Source of the DNA: Acidobacteriota bacterium
GTDB taxonomy: Bacteria > Acidobacteriota > Terriglobia > Terriglobales > Acidobacteriaceae
Direction of reading: 5' to 3'
DNA: 64,000 nt
NCBI GenBank assembly: GCA_018268915.1
Contig: JAFDVQ010000001.1
Location: forward strand, 496,001 to 560,000
Of this stretch, positions 46,855 to 56,359 are shown piece by piece. Position numbers and translations under genes: made by a program. Positions within the stretch are counted from its first letter, which is position 1. Each line of letters starts with the position of its first letter. A model generated the notes under the pieces. The model did not search any database. It worked only from the letters and a program-made list of their open reading frames with translations, and was not told the DNA's origin.

Positions 46855-46895
46855 GCTGATTCCTTGAGACTTCCAGCTGATGAGCTGCTGTGTCT

Positions 46896-46936
46896 CATAC
46901 ACTGTACTTCACATACTGTATGACAACTAGTGTATG
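46896..46936. promoter_or_regulatory. Nested CATAC/GTATG inverted repeats, likely PadR operator
   Basis: An outer pair CATACACT (46896-46903) and AGTGTATG (46929-46936) encloses a perfect 11-bp palindrome CATACTGTATG (46912-46922). The four half-sites give two possible PadR dimer sites. It lies about 42 bp before the PadR start and 56 bp before the divergent gene at 46992. Confidence 0.65.
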
Positions 46937-46991
46937 GCGTCAAGTAGATTTTAAAAATTTTTCAAGCGGCTGCCGGGCTACACTCTCGGCA

Positions 46992-47504
46992 ATGGATAAC
47001 GAACGAATCCGCGCGATATGCATGGCGCTGCCCTATGTCGCGGAAACCCTGAACTGGGGGCATCACCTGGTCTACTGGGCTGCAGACCGGGAGATCGGCG
47101 GCAAAATGTTTGCCATCACAGATTTAGATGGCTCAGGATTTGGGGTTCTGACCTTCCACTGCGGGGCGGAGCGTTTCCACGAACTGATCGAAAATGACGG
47201 AGTTGTGGCGGCTCCCTACCTGGCGAAGGCGCATTGGGTGACGCTGGAGCGATGGGATGCACTGCGGCCCCGGGATATTGAGGAAGAACTTCGGCGGGCA
47301 CACGCCTTGATCTCAGAAAAGCTTCCAAAGCGGACCCAGACAATCCTTGCCATGCCTGACTCGGAACGGAGGAAGCTGATCAAGGAGCGAAGGAGCGTAC
47401 TGGCGGAACGAGCCGGCGGCAAAACGTCGACCTCGCGAAAGCCTGAGAAGGCTGCCTCAGAGAAATCAGCGGGCAAGAAGAAGTCTTCTACGAAGAAGCA
47501 ATAG
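46992..47504 (+). CDS. MmcQ/YjbR family protein with Lys-rich tail
   Basis: 170 residues from ATG 46992. The YjbR-like (double-stranded DNA-binding fold) core is visible: AICMALPYVAETLNWGHHLV, KMFAITDLDGSGFGVL and WVTLERWDALRPRDIEEELR. A C-terminal tail (about 135-170) is made of Lys, Ser, Thr and Ala and ends KKKSSTKKQ, suggesting non-specific nucleic-acid contact. It shares an intergenic region with the PadR operon. A Shine-Dalgarno sequence is not obvious. Confidence 0.87.
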   Translation: MDNERIRAICMALPYVAETLNWGHHLVYWAADREIGGKMFAITDLDGSGFGVLTFHCGAERFHELIENDGVVAAPYLAKAHWVTLERWDALRPRDIEEELRRAHALISEKLPKRTQTILAMPDSERRKLIKERRSVLAERAGGKTSTSRKPEKAASEKSAGKKKSSTKKQ

Positions 47505-47566
47505 GAAATTGGAACCGCGGGAGTCATCCCGCCGTATGTGTACTTGGTCGAGGCTGAGGCAGAATT

Positions 47567-47758
47567 ATGGTCAAGTTTCTTTTGTGGTGCATTCTCCTGA
47601 TTCTTTGCTGGCCGCTTGCCTTGCTGGCATTGGTCGCATATCCCATCGTCTGGCTGCTCCTTATACCTTTCCGCATCGTCGGGATCGCGGTCGGCGGTGT
47701 GCTTGAGTTGGTAGGCGCAATCATCTTCCTCCCGGTGCGGTTAGTTCGGGCGATCTAA
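47567..47758 (+). CDS. Small hydrophobic membrane protein
   Basis: 63 residues, two predicted helices (FLLWCILLILCWPLALLALV and VGIAVGGVLELVGAIIFLPV) separated by a short proline/arginine loop. A GAGGC/GAGG site precedes the ATG. It lies 62 bp after the MmcQ gene and may be co-transcribed. Unknown function; similar small membrane proteins are common. Confidence 0.65.
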   Translation: MVKFLLWCILLILCWPLALLALVAYPIVWLLLIPFRIVGIAVGGVLELVGAIIFLPVRLVRAI

Positions 47759-48058
47759 GCCGTATTCGCGGCAACCCTCTGTGCCTTCCGCACATGACAC
47801 AAAGCACCTAACTTAACGGCTTTGACCTTGCATCACCTTCGCGCTGACGCGAGCCCAACGTGCTTCCTCCGTCCTCGACCCACCAGTATGGTGCGTGAAC
47901 AGACGTCCGCGCCGCGAACTGAACGTCAGTAATCACTCACTAACCCACCTTATGGGCGACTTTTGCGTCCATAGAGGGTTGAGGCACATAGCTGGTCCCT
48001 CGCGACGTCTCCGATCCCTGCACCAGTTCGCGAGAGAAGCATCCAAGAGGAGATGAAG
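47759..48058. other. Gene-free stretch
   Basis: 300 bp with no supported gene. GC-rich with several short imperfect hairpins; only the AAGAGGAG binding site at its end is interpretable. Confidence 0.4.
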
Positions 48059-48673
48059 ATGCGAACAACCTGTCATCGGGCATTCCTGTTTCTTATTGGC
48101 TTATTCGCGCTGGGGTCCACCGCTCCAGCACGGGCACAGACAGACGTTGCGCTGAGTCTGTATGGGGCCTTCAGCGGACGCACAAACGGCAACGGAACCA
48201 TTGAGAGCCCGGCGAACTCGGCCGGCGGCATCATCGAACTGCGGCACATCTCCAATCCGCTGATGGGGTATGAGGCGACCTACTCCTACAACCGCGGAAA
48301 TGAAAGCTACCGGCCCGATTGCGGAGGCGCTCAGTGCCCCGTGACCGTACAGACCGTTAAGGCCGCTGCGCATGAGGTGACAGCGGACTACCTGATTTCG
48401 GTTCACGCGGCGAATCTGCGCCCGTTTGTGCTCGGCGGCGTTGGAATTCTCTTTAACCAGCCCGACAGCAACCAGGCAGACACCAGCAGCTCGACGAAGG
48501 GTGTGTTCGTATACGGCGCCGGGCTTGACTGGGGCGCGTTGCCGCATCTCGGCTTCCGGTTCCAATATCGCGGAAATCTTTACAAGGCCCCGGATCTGAC
48601 AAAGCTCTACACGTCGACGAATCGCTTTACGCATACCGCTCAGCCAATGATCGGAGCTTATTTCCGTTTCTAA
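48059..48673 (+). CDS. Outer-membrane beta-barrel protein
   Basis: 204 residues from ATG 48059, since AGAGGAG abuts the ATG at 48053 with no spacing but gives 6 nt for 48059. A signal peptide (ending ARAQ) precedes beta-strands DVALSLYGAFSG, YEATYSYNRGNESY, LRPFVLGGVGILF and FVYGAGLDWGALPHLGFRFQYRG, and the final strand ends with aromatic FRF. This matches small OmpA/OmpX-like barrels. CGGAQC in an extracellular loop could form a disulfide. It ends in a UUCG terminator. Confidence 0.82.
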   Translation: MRTTCHRAFLFLIGLFALGSTAPARAQTDVALSLYGAFSGRTNGNGTIESPANSAGGIIELRHISNPLMGYEATYSYNRGNESYRPDCGGAQCPVTVQTVKAAAHEVTADYLISVHAANLRPFVLGGVGILFNQPDSNQADTSSSTKGVFVYGAGLDWGALPHLGFRFQYRGNLYKAPDLTKLYTSTNRFTHTAQPMIGAYFRF

Positions 48674-48690
48674 ATACAGCCTTAGCCATC

Positions 48691-48718
48691 GAAGCCGTCA
48701 GTTCGCTGACGGCTTCTT
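48691..48718 (+). terminator. Intrinsic terminator with UUCG tetraloop
   Basis: GAAGCCGTCAG (48691-48701) pairs with CTGACGGCTTC (48706-48716) around a TTCG loop. It lies 17 bp past the barrel gene. Confidence 0.85.
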
Positions 48719-48845
48719 AATGTGATCGATCACCAGAAACTTGAATGGACCATTGACGAATCAAATATAGAATGCTACATAGGGTAAGAGATCAAGCACA
48801 TACGTAGGCCGAACGCCAGCAATTCCAAGGGCTCGAGGTAAGCGG

Positions 48846-51251
48846 ATGGAATCACTGCTTCAGGACATTCGGTACGCGCTCCGCGGGTTTCAACGCAATC
48901 CGCTCTTTACCGTCAGCGTTCTGCTGACGCTGGCGCTTGGAGTCGGCACGACTACGGCAGTCTTCAGCGTTGTGGATCGCATCCTGTTTCGGTCGCTACC
49001 GTATGCGGATGCGGATCGAATTGTATCCGTGGGGCTGGTGCACTCGCTTGAGCGCCAGGAGTTCCTGATGGGCCGCTCATTTGTGGAGTGGCGCGACAAT
49101 CAGAAGCCGTTTTCTTCGGTAGCGGGGCAGAGCACCAATGTCCACAACTGCGATCTCGTCGAGAACAATCCCGCCGAACTCAGTTGCATCTCGTTTCAGG
49201 CGGGCCTTCTACCGCTGCTGGGAATCTCTCCTGTGCTTGGCCGCAATTTCACCGCGGTAGAGGACAGTCCGAGCGGGCCGCCTGTAGTGATCATCAGCTA
49301 CGGACTATGGCAGGGACACTTCAACGAAGATCCACGCATTCTTGGCCGCAACATCAATGTGGATGGCAAACCTGCCAGGGTAGTCGGAGTGCTGCCGAGG
49401 GATTTCCAGTTCCCGACGCTCGATGGAGCAGACATTGTGGCGCCCATGGCGTTCGATCCGAGCATTCAGACCAAAGCCAACGGGGGATTCGGAAATCCCA
49501 TGCGTCTTTTTGCGAGATTGAAGCCGGGAGTGACTATCACTGAGGCTCGCGCGCAGATGCAGCCGCTCTTTCAATCGGACCTGAGCTTTTTTCCCCCGGA
49601 TGCGAGCAAGGTTCTCAGGCTCAGCATTCGATCGCTGCGCGACCGGGAAACGCAGGACGTTCAACCGGTGGCATGGGTTTTGTTCGGATTTGTCATGGCG
49701 GTGCTGCTGATCGCATGCGCCAACGTAGCCGGCCTCATGATGGCTCGTGGAGCAGGAAGGCAGCGAGAAATCGCGGTTCGCGCAGCGATTGGAGCCAGCC
49801 GAGGTCGGCTGATACGCGAGGCATTGACGGAGGCCATGCTTATCTCTTGCGCGGGAGGCTTGACAGGTCTTCTGATTGCGCACGGCCTGCTGTCCGTTTT
49901 CGTGAAGCTTGCACCCACCAGTATTCCGTTTATCGGCAAGGCACATCTCGATCTCCGCATTGCTGCCTTTGTGGGGTTGATCAGTTGCGTCAGCGGACTG
50001 GTCTTTGGGTTGGCATCAACTCTGGAGAGGCCCGGACTGGAATCGCTGAATGCGAAGTCATGGTCGTCGCGCCGCAGTACACTTCTGCGGCGGTTCCTTG
50101 TTACGGCGCAGATCGCGGTCAGCGTTGTTCTGCTGTGCGGTGCAGTGTTACTGCTGCGCAGTTTCACAAACATCAGGCAGCAGAATCTCGGGATGCAGAT
50201 GGGCGGCGTGCTGAGCATCAAGGTCGCACTGCCGTGGTGGCGCTACAACTCGAACCAAAAGGTGATGGACTTTTATCAGCGGCTGGAGGCAGGCCTGCGC
50301 CGGCTGCCCGGAACTCGCGCCGTGGCGATCTCAGACTCTGTGCCGCCAGGCGGCTGGCAGAGCGGATTTCGCTTCTCCGGCTTGAAGGTGGAAGGCAGAC
50401 CGCCATTCCCCGTCGGCAGCGACGAAACCGGCGTGGGAAGAACCGTAACTCCGGACTATTTCCATGCGCTCGATATTCCGATTATTCGCGGCCGGAATTT
50501 TGCTGAGCAGGATCGTACCGCGACTGAGCGCGAGCTGATTCTCGATCGATTGATGGCAGCAAAATTGTTCGGAAACAACAATCCGATCGGAAAGCGAATT
50601 GGCCAAAGCGTGGTTGTGGGTGTGACTGAGAATGTCAAAAACAGCGGCCTAACCGAGCAGAATGCGCCAGAGATGTACACGCTGCGCCGTAGCGTGCCGG
50701 GCGACTGGGACAACGGCAAATTTGTTGTTGTACTGAATTCCGTTATGCCAGCCAAAACTGTAGATCCATGGGTAAGGTCGCAGGTTGCTGCAATCGATCC
50801 AACAGTTCCAGTGCAGTTGGAAGTTCTGGACCAGACGGTGAACCGTATGGCAGATCGGCCGCGCTTCGAAGCGGCGTTACTGGGTTTCTTTGCCGTCTCC
50901 GGATTGGTTTTGGCCAGCGTGGGACTTTATGGGCTGATGGCATTTCTGACGACGCAGAGGACCCGCGAGATCGGGATCAGGATGGCGCTGGGGGCCACGC
51001 GCGAAAACATTCTCAGCCTGATCAGCTATGACGGTCTTCGCATGGTGGTGGTTGGAATCGCAACAGGTCTCGGCGTGGCGCTGCCAATCGCGAGATGGAT
51101 AAAGGCCCTGCTATTCCAGGTCAGCCCTGCAGATCCGCTTACCTACCTGATTGTGCCCGCAATTCTGATAGCCGTGGCGTTCTGCGCGATTATCGTCCCG
51201 GCGCGTGCAGGAATGCGCGTTGAGCCTGCGGCCGCTTTGCGAGCCGAATAA
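48846..51251 (+). CDS. MacB-like ABC transporter permease, ADOP type
   Basis: 801 residues. It has an N-terminal helix, a large periplasmic domain (about 45-265), three helices, a second periplasmic domain (about 450-670) and three C-terminal helices, i.e. a duplicated FtsX/MacB permease. RGAGRQREIAVRAAIGASRG and QRTREIGIRMALGATRENIL are the two conserved coupling loops. Acidobacteria carry many such ADOP genes, commonly without an adjacent ATPase, as here. The transported substrate is unknown; efflux or lipoprotein-related roles are known for relatives. Confidence 0.92.
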   Translation: MESLLQDIRYALRGFQRNPLFTVSVLLTLALGVGTTTAVFSVVDRILFRSLPYADADRIVSVGLVHSLERQEFLMGRSFVEWRDNQKPFSSVAGQSTNVHNCDLVENNPAELSCISFQAGLLPLLGISPVLGRNFTAVEDSPSGPPVVIISYGLWQGHFNEDPRILGRNINVDGKPARVVGVLPRDFQFPTLDGADIVAPMAFDPSIQTKANGGFGNPMRLFARLKPGVTITEARAQMQPLFQSDLSFFPPDASKVLRLSIRSLRDRETQDVQPVAWVLFGFVMAVLLIACANVAGLMMARGAGRQREIAVRAAIGASRGRLIREALTEAMLISCAGGLTGLLIAHGLLSVFVKLAPTSIPFIGKAHLDLRIAAFVGLISCVSGLVFGLASTLERPGLESLNAKSWSSRRSTLLRRFLVTAQIAVSVVLLCGAVLLLRSFTNIRQQNLGMQMGGVLSIKVALPWWRYNSNQKVMDFYQRLEAGLRRLPGTRAVAISDSVPPGGWQSGFRFSGLKVEGRPPFPVGSDETGVGRTVTPDYFHALDIPIIRGRNFAEQDRTATERELILDRLMAAKLFGNNNPIGKRIGQSVVVGVTENVKNSGLTEQNAPEMYTLRRSVPGDWDNGKFVVVLNSVMPAKTVDPWVRSQVAAIDPTVPVQLEVLDQTVNRMADRPRFEAALLGFFAVSGLVLASVGLYGLMAFLTTQRTREIGIRMALGATRENILSLISYDGLRMVVVGIATGLGVALPIARWIKALLFQVSPADPLTYLIVPAILIAVAFCAIIVPARAGMRVEPAAALRAE

Positions 51252-51287
51252 GCGAAGACCTCTGGCAGCGTCGACAGGGTCGTTTCG

Positions 51288-51761
51288 CTACTTGCACTTC
51301 ATGCGATTGTCCTGCGATGCGATGATCTGCCATTTGCCGTCGCGCTTGAGCCATGTGTCCGTCCATACCTGGCAGATTTTTGCTTTGGGTTGGGATATGT
51401 CTTTGCCCGTGGCGTGTTCGCTACCGTAGACGATGGCGAGATTGTCAGAGAAGAAATGAACTTTGGCGTCGTCGAGGCCGCAATCGTGAGAGGTGTGCGC
51501 CGCCTTCTCGTCGCGCAGTTCATCGGCTTTTGAGAAACGGCCGCCGGTCGTGGAAGTGCCTTGGAAGTCCTCAGCAAGCAGCCCGGCGATCACGCCATTG
51601 TCGACGCAGACGCCTTCGGCCCACTTGCGTTCCATATCGATTATGTATTGTGCAGTCTTGTCGTCAGCCGAGGCCCAGTGACTTTGTTGCGCTTGAACGG
51701 GAGAGAGCGGCAGTGCAGACGCGATTGCCGCAACGAAGGCCAGAACATGCATTTTTCGCAT
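51288..51761 (-). CDS. Secreted NTF2-like (DUF4440-type) protein
   Basis: 157 residues with a signal peptide (ending VQAQQ). The mature protein has an NTF2-like fold: YIIDMERKWAEGVCVDNGV, then IAGLLAEDFQGTSTTGGRFSK, AKVHFFSDNLAIVYGSEH and the final W-KRDGKWQIIASQDNRM strand. Such domains bind small ligands or assist enzymes. No catalytic set is clear. The start could be the Met at residue 4. Confidence 0.8.
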   Translation of the reverse strand: MRKMHVLAFVAAIASALPLSPVQAQQSHWASADDKTAQYIIDMERKWAEGVCVDNGVIAGLLAEDFQGTSTTGGRFSKADELRDEKAAHTSHDCGLDDAKVHFFSDNLAIVYGSEHATGKDISQPKAKICQVWTDTWLKRDGKWQIIASQDNRMKCK

Positions 51762-51779
51762 GCCGGAATAATACAGCGC

Positions 51780-51813
51780 AAAAGGGCGACTTCACTCAAT
51801 GAAGTCACCCTTT
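51780..51813 (-). terminator. Intrinsic terminator of the gene at 51845
   Basis: A 14-bp stem with one mismatch (51781-51794 with 51800-51813) followed by TTTT on the minus strand. Confidence 0.8.
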
Positions 51814-51844
51814 CGAACTTTCGGGTTGGGGGAAGGCCCGAAGC

Positions 51845-52228
51845 TTACTGTCCTCGGGATTCGCGCTCGATATCGAGCGACTTGCCCTTGTCGATACGTG
51901 GCGTGATCAGTGAGCCGTACTGCACCGATTGAAGCACGTGAGTGCCGTTGCGGTCGTCGAACTTGAGGGCGATCTTCTTGATGCCTTCATCCGGGCCCGG
52001 AGTCAGTAGCCAGGTGTAGCTCTCGGACGAGTCGAGACTGCGGAGAGTGACAAAGGGGCTCGTGGAATCGTGAACGATGTGATAGGCGCCAGCCGGCAGC
52101 GTCGCTCCAGCAACCTTGAAATTGAAGGGGACATTAACTCTGGTTGCCGCCATGGCGCTGTTCCCTGCCAGTGCTACCGCAGCGCCGAATGCTGTTGCCA
52201 AGATGACTTTGCGAAGAATCGATCGCAT
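51845..52228 (-). CDS. Small secreted beta-rich protein
   Basis: 127 residues from ATG 52228, preceded by a strong AAGGAGG. The signal peptide ends SAMAA. The mature part (VNVPFNFKVAGATLPAGAYH, SESYTWLLTPGPDEG, KIALKFDDRNGTHVLQSVQY) forms a short beta-sandwich-like module common in acidobacterial secretomes. Function unknown. Its own terminator follows. Confidence 0.8.
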   Translation of the reverse strand: MRSILRKVILATAFGAAVALAGNSAMAATRVNVPFNFKVAGATLPAGAYHIVHDSTSPFVTLRSLDSSESYTWLLTPGPDEGIKKIALKFDDRNGTHVLQSVQYGSLITPRIDKGKSLDIERESRGQ

Positions 52229-52312
52229 GTGTGAAACCTCCTTGCCGTATTCACACACTAGCGATATTCAAAAATATAGTCGTCAAGCTTTCATCCAGAT
52301 AATGTCAAACTT

Positions 52313-54076
52313 TCAGCTGGCTTTCTGCTGTTGCGATCTGGAGGGTGCAACGGTTCCTCGCGACGGCTGCAACTCGGCAGCAATTTCATCGGCAAGAGTT
52401 GTACGTTCCGGCTCAATGAGATTTTCGACGATGCGAAGCGCATGCGTCAGCAGTTGCGTCGAGTCCTCGTGAGCATTTCTCTCACGCGAGTGAAGAGCCC
52501 CGGCACGAAGCGCAGCGATGGTCCGGTACCAGTTTCCGGCGGCTTCATATTGCTGAGCTACTTCACGAGCAACTGTAGCTTCGCGTCCAGCGAAGAGCGC
52601 ACTCAATTGCTCTGCTATGCGGATGTGACCCTTGGCTCGGCGGCTTGTTGTCTGCCGCTGGTAGAGCACTTCGCGATAGAACTCATGTGCGAAGGCGTAG
52701 AAGTCCGATCGCGTTCCATTAGGAAGATCGTCGTGCCCCGCGCGGCGAACAAGTCCAGTGCGGCGCTCGAGGCCATCGCAAAGCTCTTCGACGACATCCT
52801 GATCCACTCCGAGCGCTGCGGCTGCCGACCATACTGGAAACGCAATGTTCATCAGGCTTCCGGCTTCAAGCACTCTCTGCTCTTCGGGACTGAGGCGATC
52901 GATCTCCAGTTCGATGAGTCGCGCGAGTTCCTGCGGAACAGTGACCTCGAGATTGGAGATTGATGTGATCTGCTCCCACCTGCTGTCGGTCTCCGCACCG
53001 CGTCGCACGATCGATCGCTCCGCAATCATGTGATCGAGAAGAGCATGGGCGAACAGCGGGTTGCCGCCGGAGCGCTGATAGATGAAGTCGCTTAGTTCGA
53101 CGGGAAGGTCCTCCTGATGAAGCCGCCGGCTTAGAAGGCGTTTCGTCGATTGCCTGCACAAAGGTTCGAGTGCGAGTTCAGTGCAGAGCTGTCGAACGAC
53201 CAGGTCCTGCTTGATCGATTTGAGATAAAACTTCGTCGAGTGGTGCAGCGGCCGATAGGTTGCTATCACCAGCAGCCTGGCGGGCGTGCTGCGTCGCGCA
53301 AGTGCCGCAAGCAACTCGAGAGTCGACTGATGCGCCCACTGAATGTCTTCTATTACGAGGATGAAGAGCCTCTCGCTCGAGAGTTCTTCGAGTGCTTCGC
53401 AAAGCTCAGCGGGGCGATCCTGAGAGGTCCTGAGGCGGGCCACGCCTGCCTCGGGCTTCTCGTGATCAGCCGACGCGAAGCAGTGAGAGAGTGCTTCAAG
53501 CACTGCGTAGTATGGTTCCTTTTCGCTCAGGCCCTCGACGCAGTGTCCCCAGGCCATGCAGGTCTGCGATGAAGCGTGCCGAAAAGCGTTGACCAGCGAT
53601 GTCTTTCCGATTCCGGCCTCCCCGGTGATGAAGACGACTTGCCGCTGTCCGGCCGCGGCTTGCAAAGCAATCGTCTGCAATCGAAGAATCTCGTCATCTC
53701 GGCCCACCAGTTCTGTAGCCACCGGCGTGGCGGCAGGCGCAACTTCGTTCGCGCTCGAGAATGCGGGGGACTTATCCTTAACCGCCGCAACAAAACTGTA
53801 TCCCCGCTTGGGAATAGTTTGAATGAAGCGCGGTTCCTTCGCGTCGTCGTTCAGAATCTTTCTGAGCTCGAGTACGTAGGTCCTCAGTACCTGCGGCTGC
53901 ACATACGTCTCGGGCCACAGTGCATCGAGCAACTCGTCATGCGAGATGAGACGGCCCGGATTCTCGACAAGGTATCGCAGGACAGAGAAGGGCTTGCTGG
54001 CAAGGGCTATCTGTGCACCCTCGTGCCAGAGGCACTCGTTTGCTGTGTCCAGCGCGAACGATTCGAATTGCTTCAT
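52313..54076 (-). CDS. OmpR-type winged-helix regulator fused to AAA/NTPase domain
   Basis: 587 residues. An N-terminal OmpR/PhoB-like DNA-binding domain (1-100: LASKPFSVLRYLVENPGRLI, TYVQPQVLRTYVLELRKILN and PRFIQTIPKRGYSFVAAV) is followed by an AAA domain with Walker A GEAGIGKTSL (about 152-161) and Walker B LFILVIEDIQWA (about 238-249). A helical C-terminal half, probably TPR-like, completes the protein. This is the acidobacterial CadC/AfsR-like type without a membrane helix. Its target genes are unknown. It is 288 bp from the PP2C gene on the same strand. Confidence 0.9.
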   Translation of the reverse strand: MKQFESFALDTANECLWHEGAQIALASKPFSVLRYLVENPGRLISHDELLDALWPETYVQPQVLRTYVLELRKILNDDAKEPRFIQTIPKRGYSFVAAVKDKSPAFSSANEVAPAATPVATELVGRDDEILRLQTIALQAAAGQRQVVFITGEAGIGKTSLVNAFRHASSQTCMAWGHCVEGLSEKEPYYAVLEALSHCFASADHEKPEAGVARLRTSQDRPAELCEALEELSSERLFILVIEDIQWAHQSTLELLAALARRSTPARLLVIATYRPLHHSTKFYLKSIKQDLVVRQLCTELALEPLCRQSTKRLLSRRLHQEDLPVELSDFIYQRSGGNPLFAHALLDHMIAERSIVRRGAETDSRWEQITSISNLEVTVPQELARLIELEIDRLSPEEQRVLEAGSLMNIAFPVWSAAAALGVDQDVVEELCDGLERRTGLVRRAGHDDLPNGTRSDFYAFAHEFYREVLYQRQTTSRRAKGHIRIAEQLSALFAGREATVAREVAQQYEAAGNWYRTIAALRAGALHSRERNAHEDSTQLLTHALRIVENLIEPERTTLADEIAAELQPSRGTVAPSRSQQQKAS

Positions 54077-54364
54077 TCCTATGGAACCCCAGGGGAGTCG
54101 AATTCCACATCTTGAGTTGCAATTGCTCTTCCAAAGATCGAGCGGGCCCTATTGGTGCGTCGACAGCTCTCTGTCAAGAATGCTGATGCCCAACTTCATA
54201 CTGCCCGCATGGTGGCGTCCATTTCCGAACATCGGTGTTCTCATGCGAACAGTTTGTGTCTTCTTCTTCCGTTCAATACGGCAATTCGGCACACGTGGTT
54301 CCGAGCCTCTGCAGAAGATTTGCCTGTTAGATGTGGGAAGGTCTCAAAGGTCGCTCGAATTTGG

Positions 54365-56359
54365 TCACGAAATCACGATTGATATCACTGTAATGTCATC
54401 CGATTGTCCGAAGCGCAGAGCAGCTTCAGCGATTGTGGGAGCCGGAGACGAACTGAGTTCGGCAGTTCGGTCAAATCCGAAGAGGTCGCGGCCTGAGCCT
54501 GCCTCAGGAACGCCGTCAGTAAGTAGCGTGAGACGGTCTTGATGAGCGAGGTTAAATGTCTGTTCCGCATAGTTAGCGTTCGCATCCAGTCCCAGAGGAA
54601 ATGCGGGCGCGAACGCGAGTTCCTGACCGTTGAGATAAGGTGCGAGATGTCCTGCGTTGGCGGCGATAAGAGCGCCGGAGGGCGAGATACGAAGCGCGAG
54701 ACAGGTAGTGAAGCCAAATCCGCGGCCGAGAAGGCGGCGATTGAGGCCCGCGAGAATCTCCGCTGGTGAAATAGTGGTTTCAACAATGGACCGCAATGCT
54801 CCGATCAGCAGGGAGACAGTCATCGCAGCGGGAAGGCCTTTGCCCGCCACATCGCCGACGACGATGAGGACTTCCTGCTGATGACCCGCGCTCGAGGCAG
54901 GCAAGGGAAGGATCTGATAAAAGTCTCCTCCAACCTCCTGTGCAGGATGGTAGGCACAGTCAATGTCCAGGTTCGAAATGGACGGAGCACTTTCAGGGAT
55001 GAGCACCTGCTGAATGGTGCGCGCAGCTTCAAGATCTGCAGTGAGGCGCTCTTCCTGCGCGCGAGATGTGGCGAAACGCCGGATAAGGAAGGCCAATAGC
55101 GCGACAACGAAGATGAGTTGCACAAAGACCTGAAGCGATACAGGGAATGGCGTTTCCGTCACGCTCCATCGGTTGATTGCCATCACAGCGTTGACGGCCC
55201 AGCCAAGCTGGAAACACAAAAGGAGCAAACCGCCCAGAATCGATGTGCCGTACAGCAGTACTGTCGGCGCAAAAAGAAGGCGGGCATTGCGATTTCCTGC
55301 AAGTGCGCTGCGACAGAGCATGACAAAGATGTAAATTTCGATGGGCAATTCGAAGAGAATGCGTAACGTCGTAGATGTTGCCGGCGAGGTCAGGCGGAAG
55401 ACGAAGAGCAATACGTTGAGCGGATCGAGAACGGCAATGATCAGCACGACCTTCCACAGCAGCGTTCTCTTTGCGTCAAGTACTCGCGAGAAAAACAGCA
55501 GGGAAGCTGTGATTCCGATTGCGCCGATCGTCTCCGTGAGGAAGTCGTGAATGCCCAGTGGAAATCTGAGGATGAAATCGATGATTGCGAAAGCTGACTG
55601 CAGAGCGCTCGCCAGCAGTACGACTGCGAACCAGAGATATTCGCGCTCAGATCTGCGATAGAAAAAGAGACCAAATACGGTGATGCTTATGACGGCGTTG
55701 AGAAGCCCGATCGCATAGAAGCTCACCACGCCCGTGAGGCGATCGGACTGCTGAAGATGCAGTCGCTGTTCGAGCTGCGATGTATCTCCGAGGCGGGCGC
55801 CGCCGTAGCGCGGACCACCGCCAAGGTACGCCGCGAAGATCGGATGATGCCACACACGAATCGCAAATTGAATTGTGGCGCCGGATGAGGAAGGTGCAAC
55901 GCGGTAGAGAAATGGCTGGTTGAAGCGCAGGCTGCCGTTCGGCGGCATTTTGCCAAATCCGCCGATTCTGACTCCATTCGCGAACACTTCATAATCGGTG
56001 AGGATTGCAGGAAGCAGGATGGCAATCGGTGTTGAGGTCGACGGAGCTTGCGCGCGAAATCGATACCAGGCAAATCCGTTTTCGTCTTTGAATCCCTGTG
56101 CAGTCCACGATTGCTCGGATCGGATAAGGGCCCACGTGGAGTCGTCGAAAGACGGCGAGGCCCATTGCGCATCGTCGCCCGGATGAAATCGCCAAAGGCC
56201 ATCGAGCGATATGACTGGCTCATGGTTCTGAGCCGGCGAGAAAAGGGCTGCGTTTTTCTGCTGTAGAGGTGAAGAAACGGCGGGTTGTGCAGAAGCCAGT
56301 TGCGCGACCAGGGCGATCGTTGCTGCAGCCAGATTCAAGAACAGCAAACGAGATCGCAT
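54365..56359 (-). CDS. 7TM-receptor SpoIIE-type PP2C phosphatase
   Basis: 664 residues from ATG 56359, which opens a signal peptide (ending ASAQP). Residues about 50-200 form a galactose-binding-like beta-sandwich (ISLDGLWRFHPGDDAQW, then YEVFANGVRIGGFG). Seven transmembrane helices (about 220-440) follow, and the C-terminal PP2C domain (about 465-664) has DYHPAQEVGGDFYQI-like, VVGDVAGKGLPAAM and LTDGVPEA motifs. It is predicted to sense a periplasmic sugar-like ligand and dephosphorylate an anti-sigma antagonist. The start has no clear binding site. Confidence 0.88.
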   Translation of the reverse strand: MRSRLLFLNLAAATIALVAQLASAQPAVSSPLQQKNAALFSPAQNHEPVISLDGLWRFHPGDDAQWASPSFDDSTWALIRSEQSWTAQGFKDENGFAWYRFRAQAPSTSTPIAILLPAILTDYEVFANGVRIGGFGKMPPNGSLRFNQPFLYRVAPSSSGATIQFAIRVWHHPIFAAYLGGGPRYGGARLGDTSQLEQRLHLQQSDRLTGVVSFYAIGLLNAVISITVFGLFFYRRSEREYLWFAVVLLASALQSAFAIIDFILRFPLGIHDFLTETIGAIGITASLLFFSRVLDAKRTLLWKVVLIIAVLDPLNVLLFVFRLTSPATSTTLRILFELPIEIYIFVMLCRSALAGNRNARLLFAPTVLLYGTSILGGLLLLCFQLGWAVNAVMAINRWSVTETPFPVSLQVFVQLIFVVALLAFLIRRFATSRAQEERLTADLEAARTIQQVLIPESAPSISNLDIDCAYHPAQEVGGDFYQILPLPASSAGHQQEVLIVVGDVAGKGLPAAMTVSLLIGALRSIVETTISPAEILAGLNRRLLGRGFGFTTCLALRISPSGALIAANAGHLAPYLNGQELAFAPAFPLGLDANANYAEQTFNLAHQDRLTLLTDGVPEAGSGRDLFGFDRTAELSSSPAPTIAEAALRFGQSDDITVISIVIS

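Noticed and set aside
48053..48058. ATG at 48053 as start of the barrel gene
   Set aside because: The Shine-Dalgarno directly abuts it; the ATG at 48059 has proper spacing.
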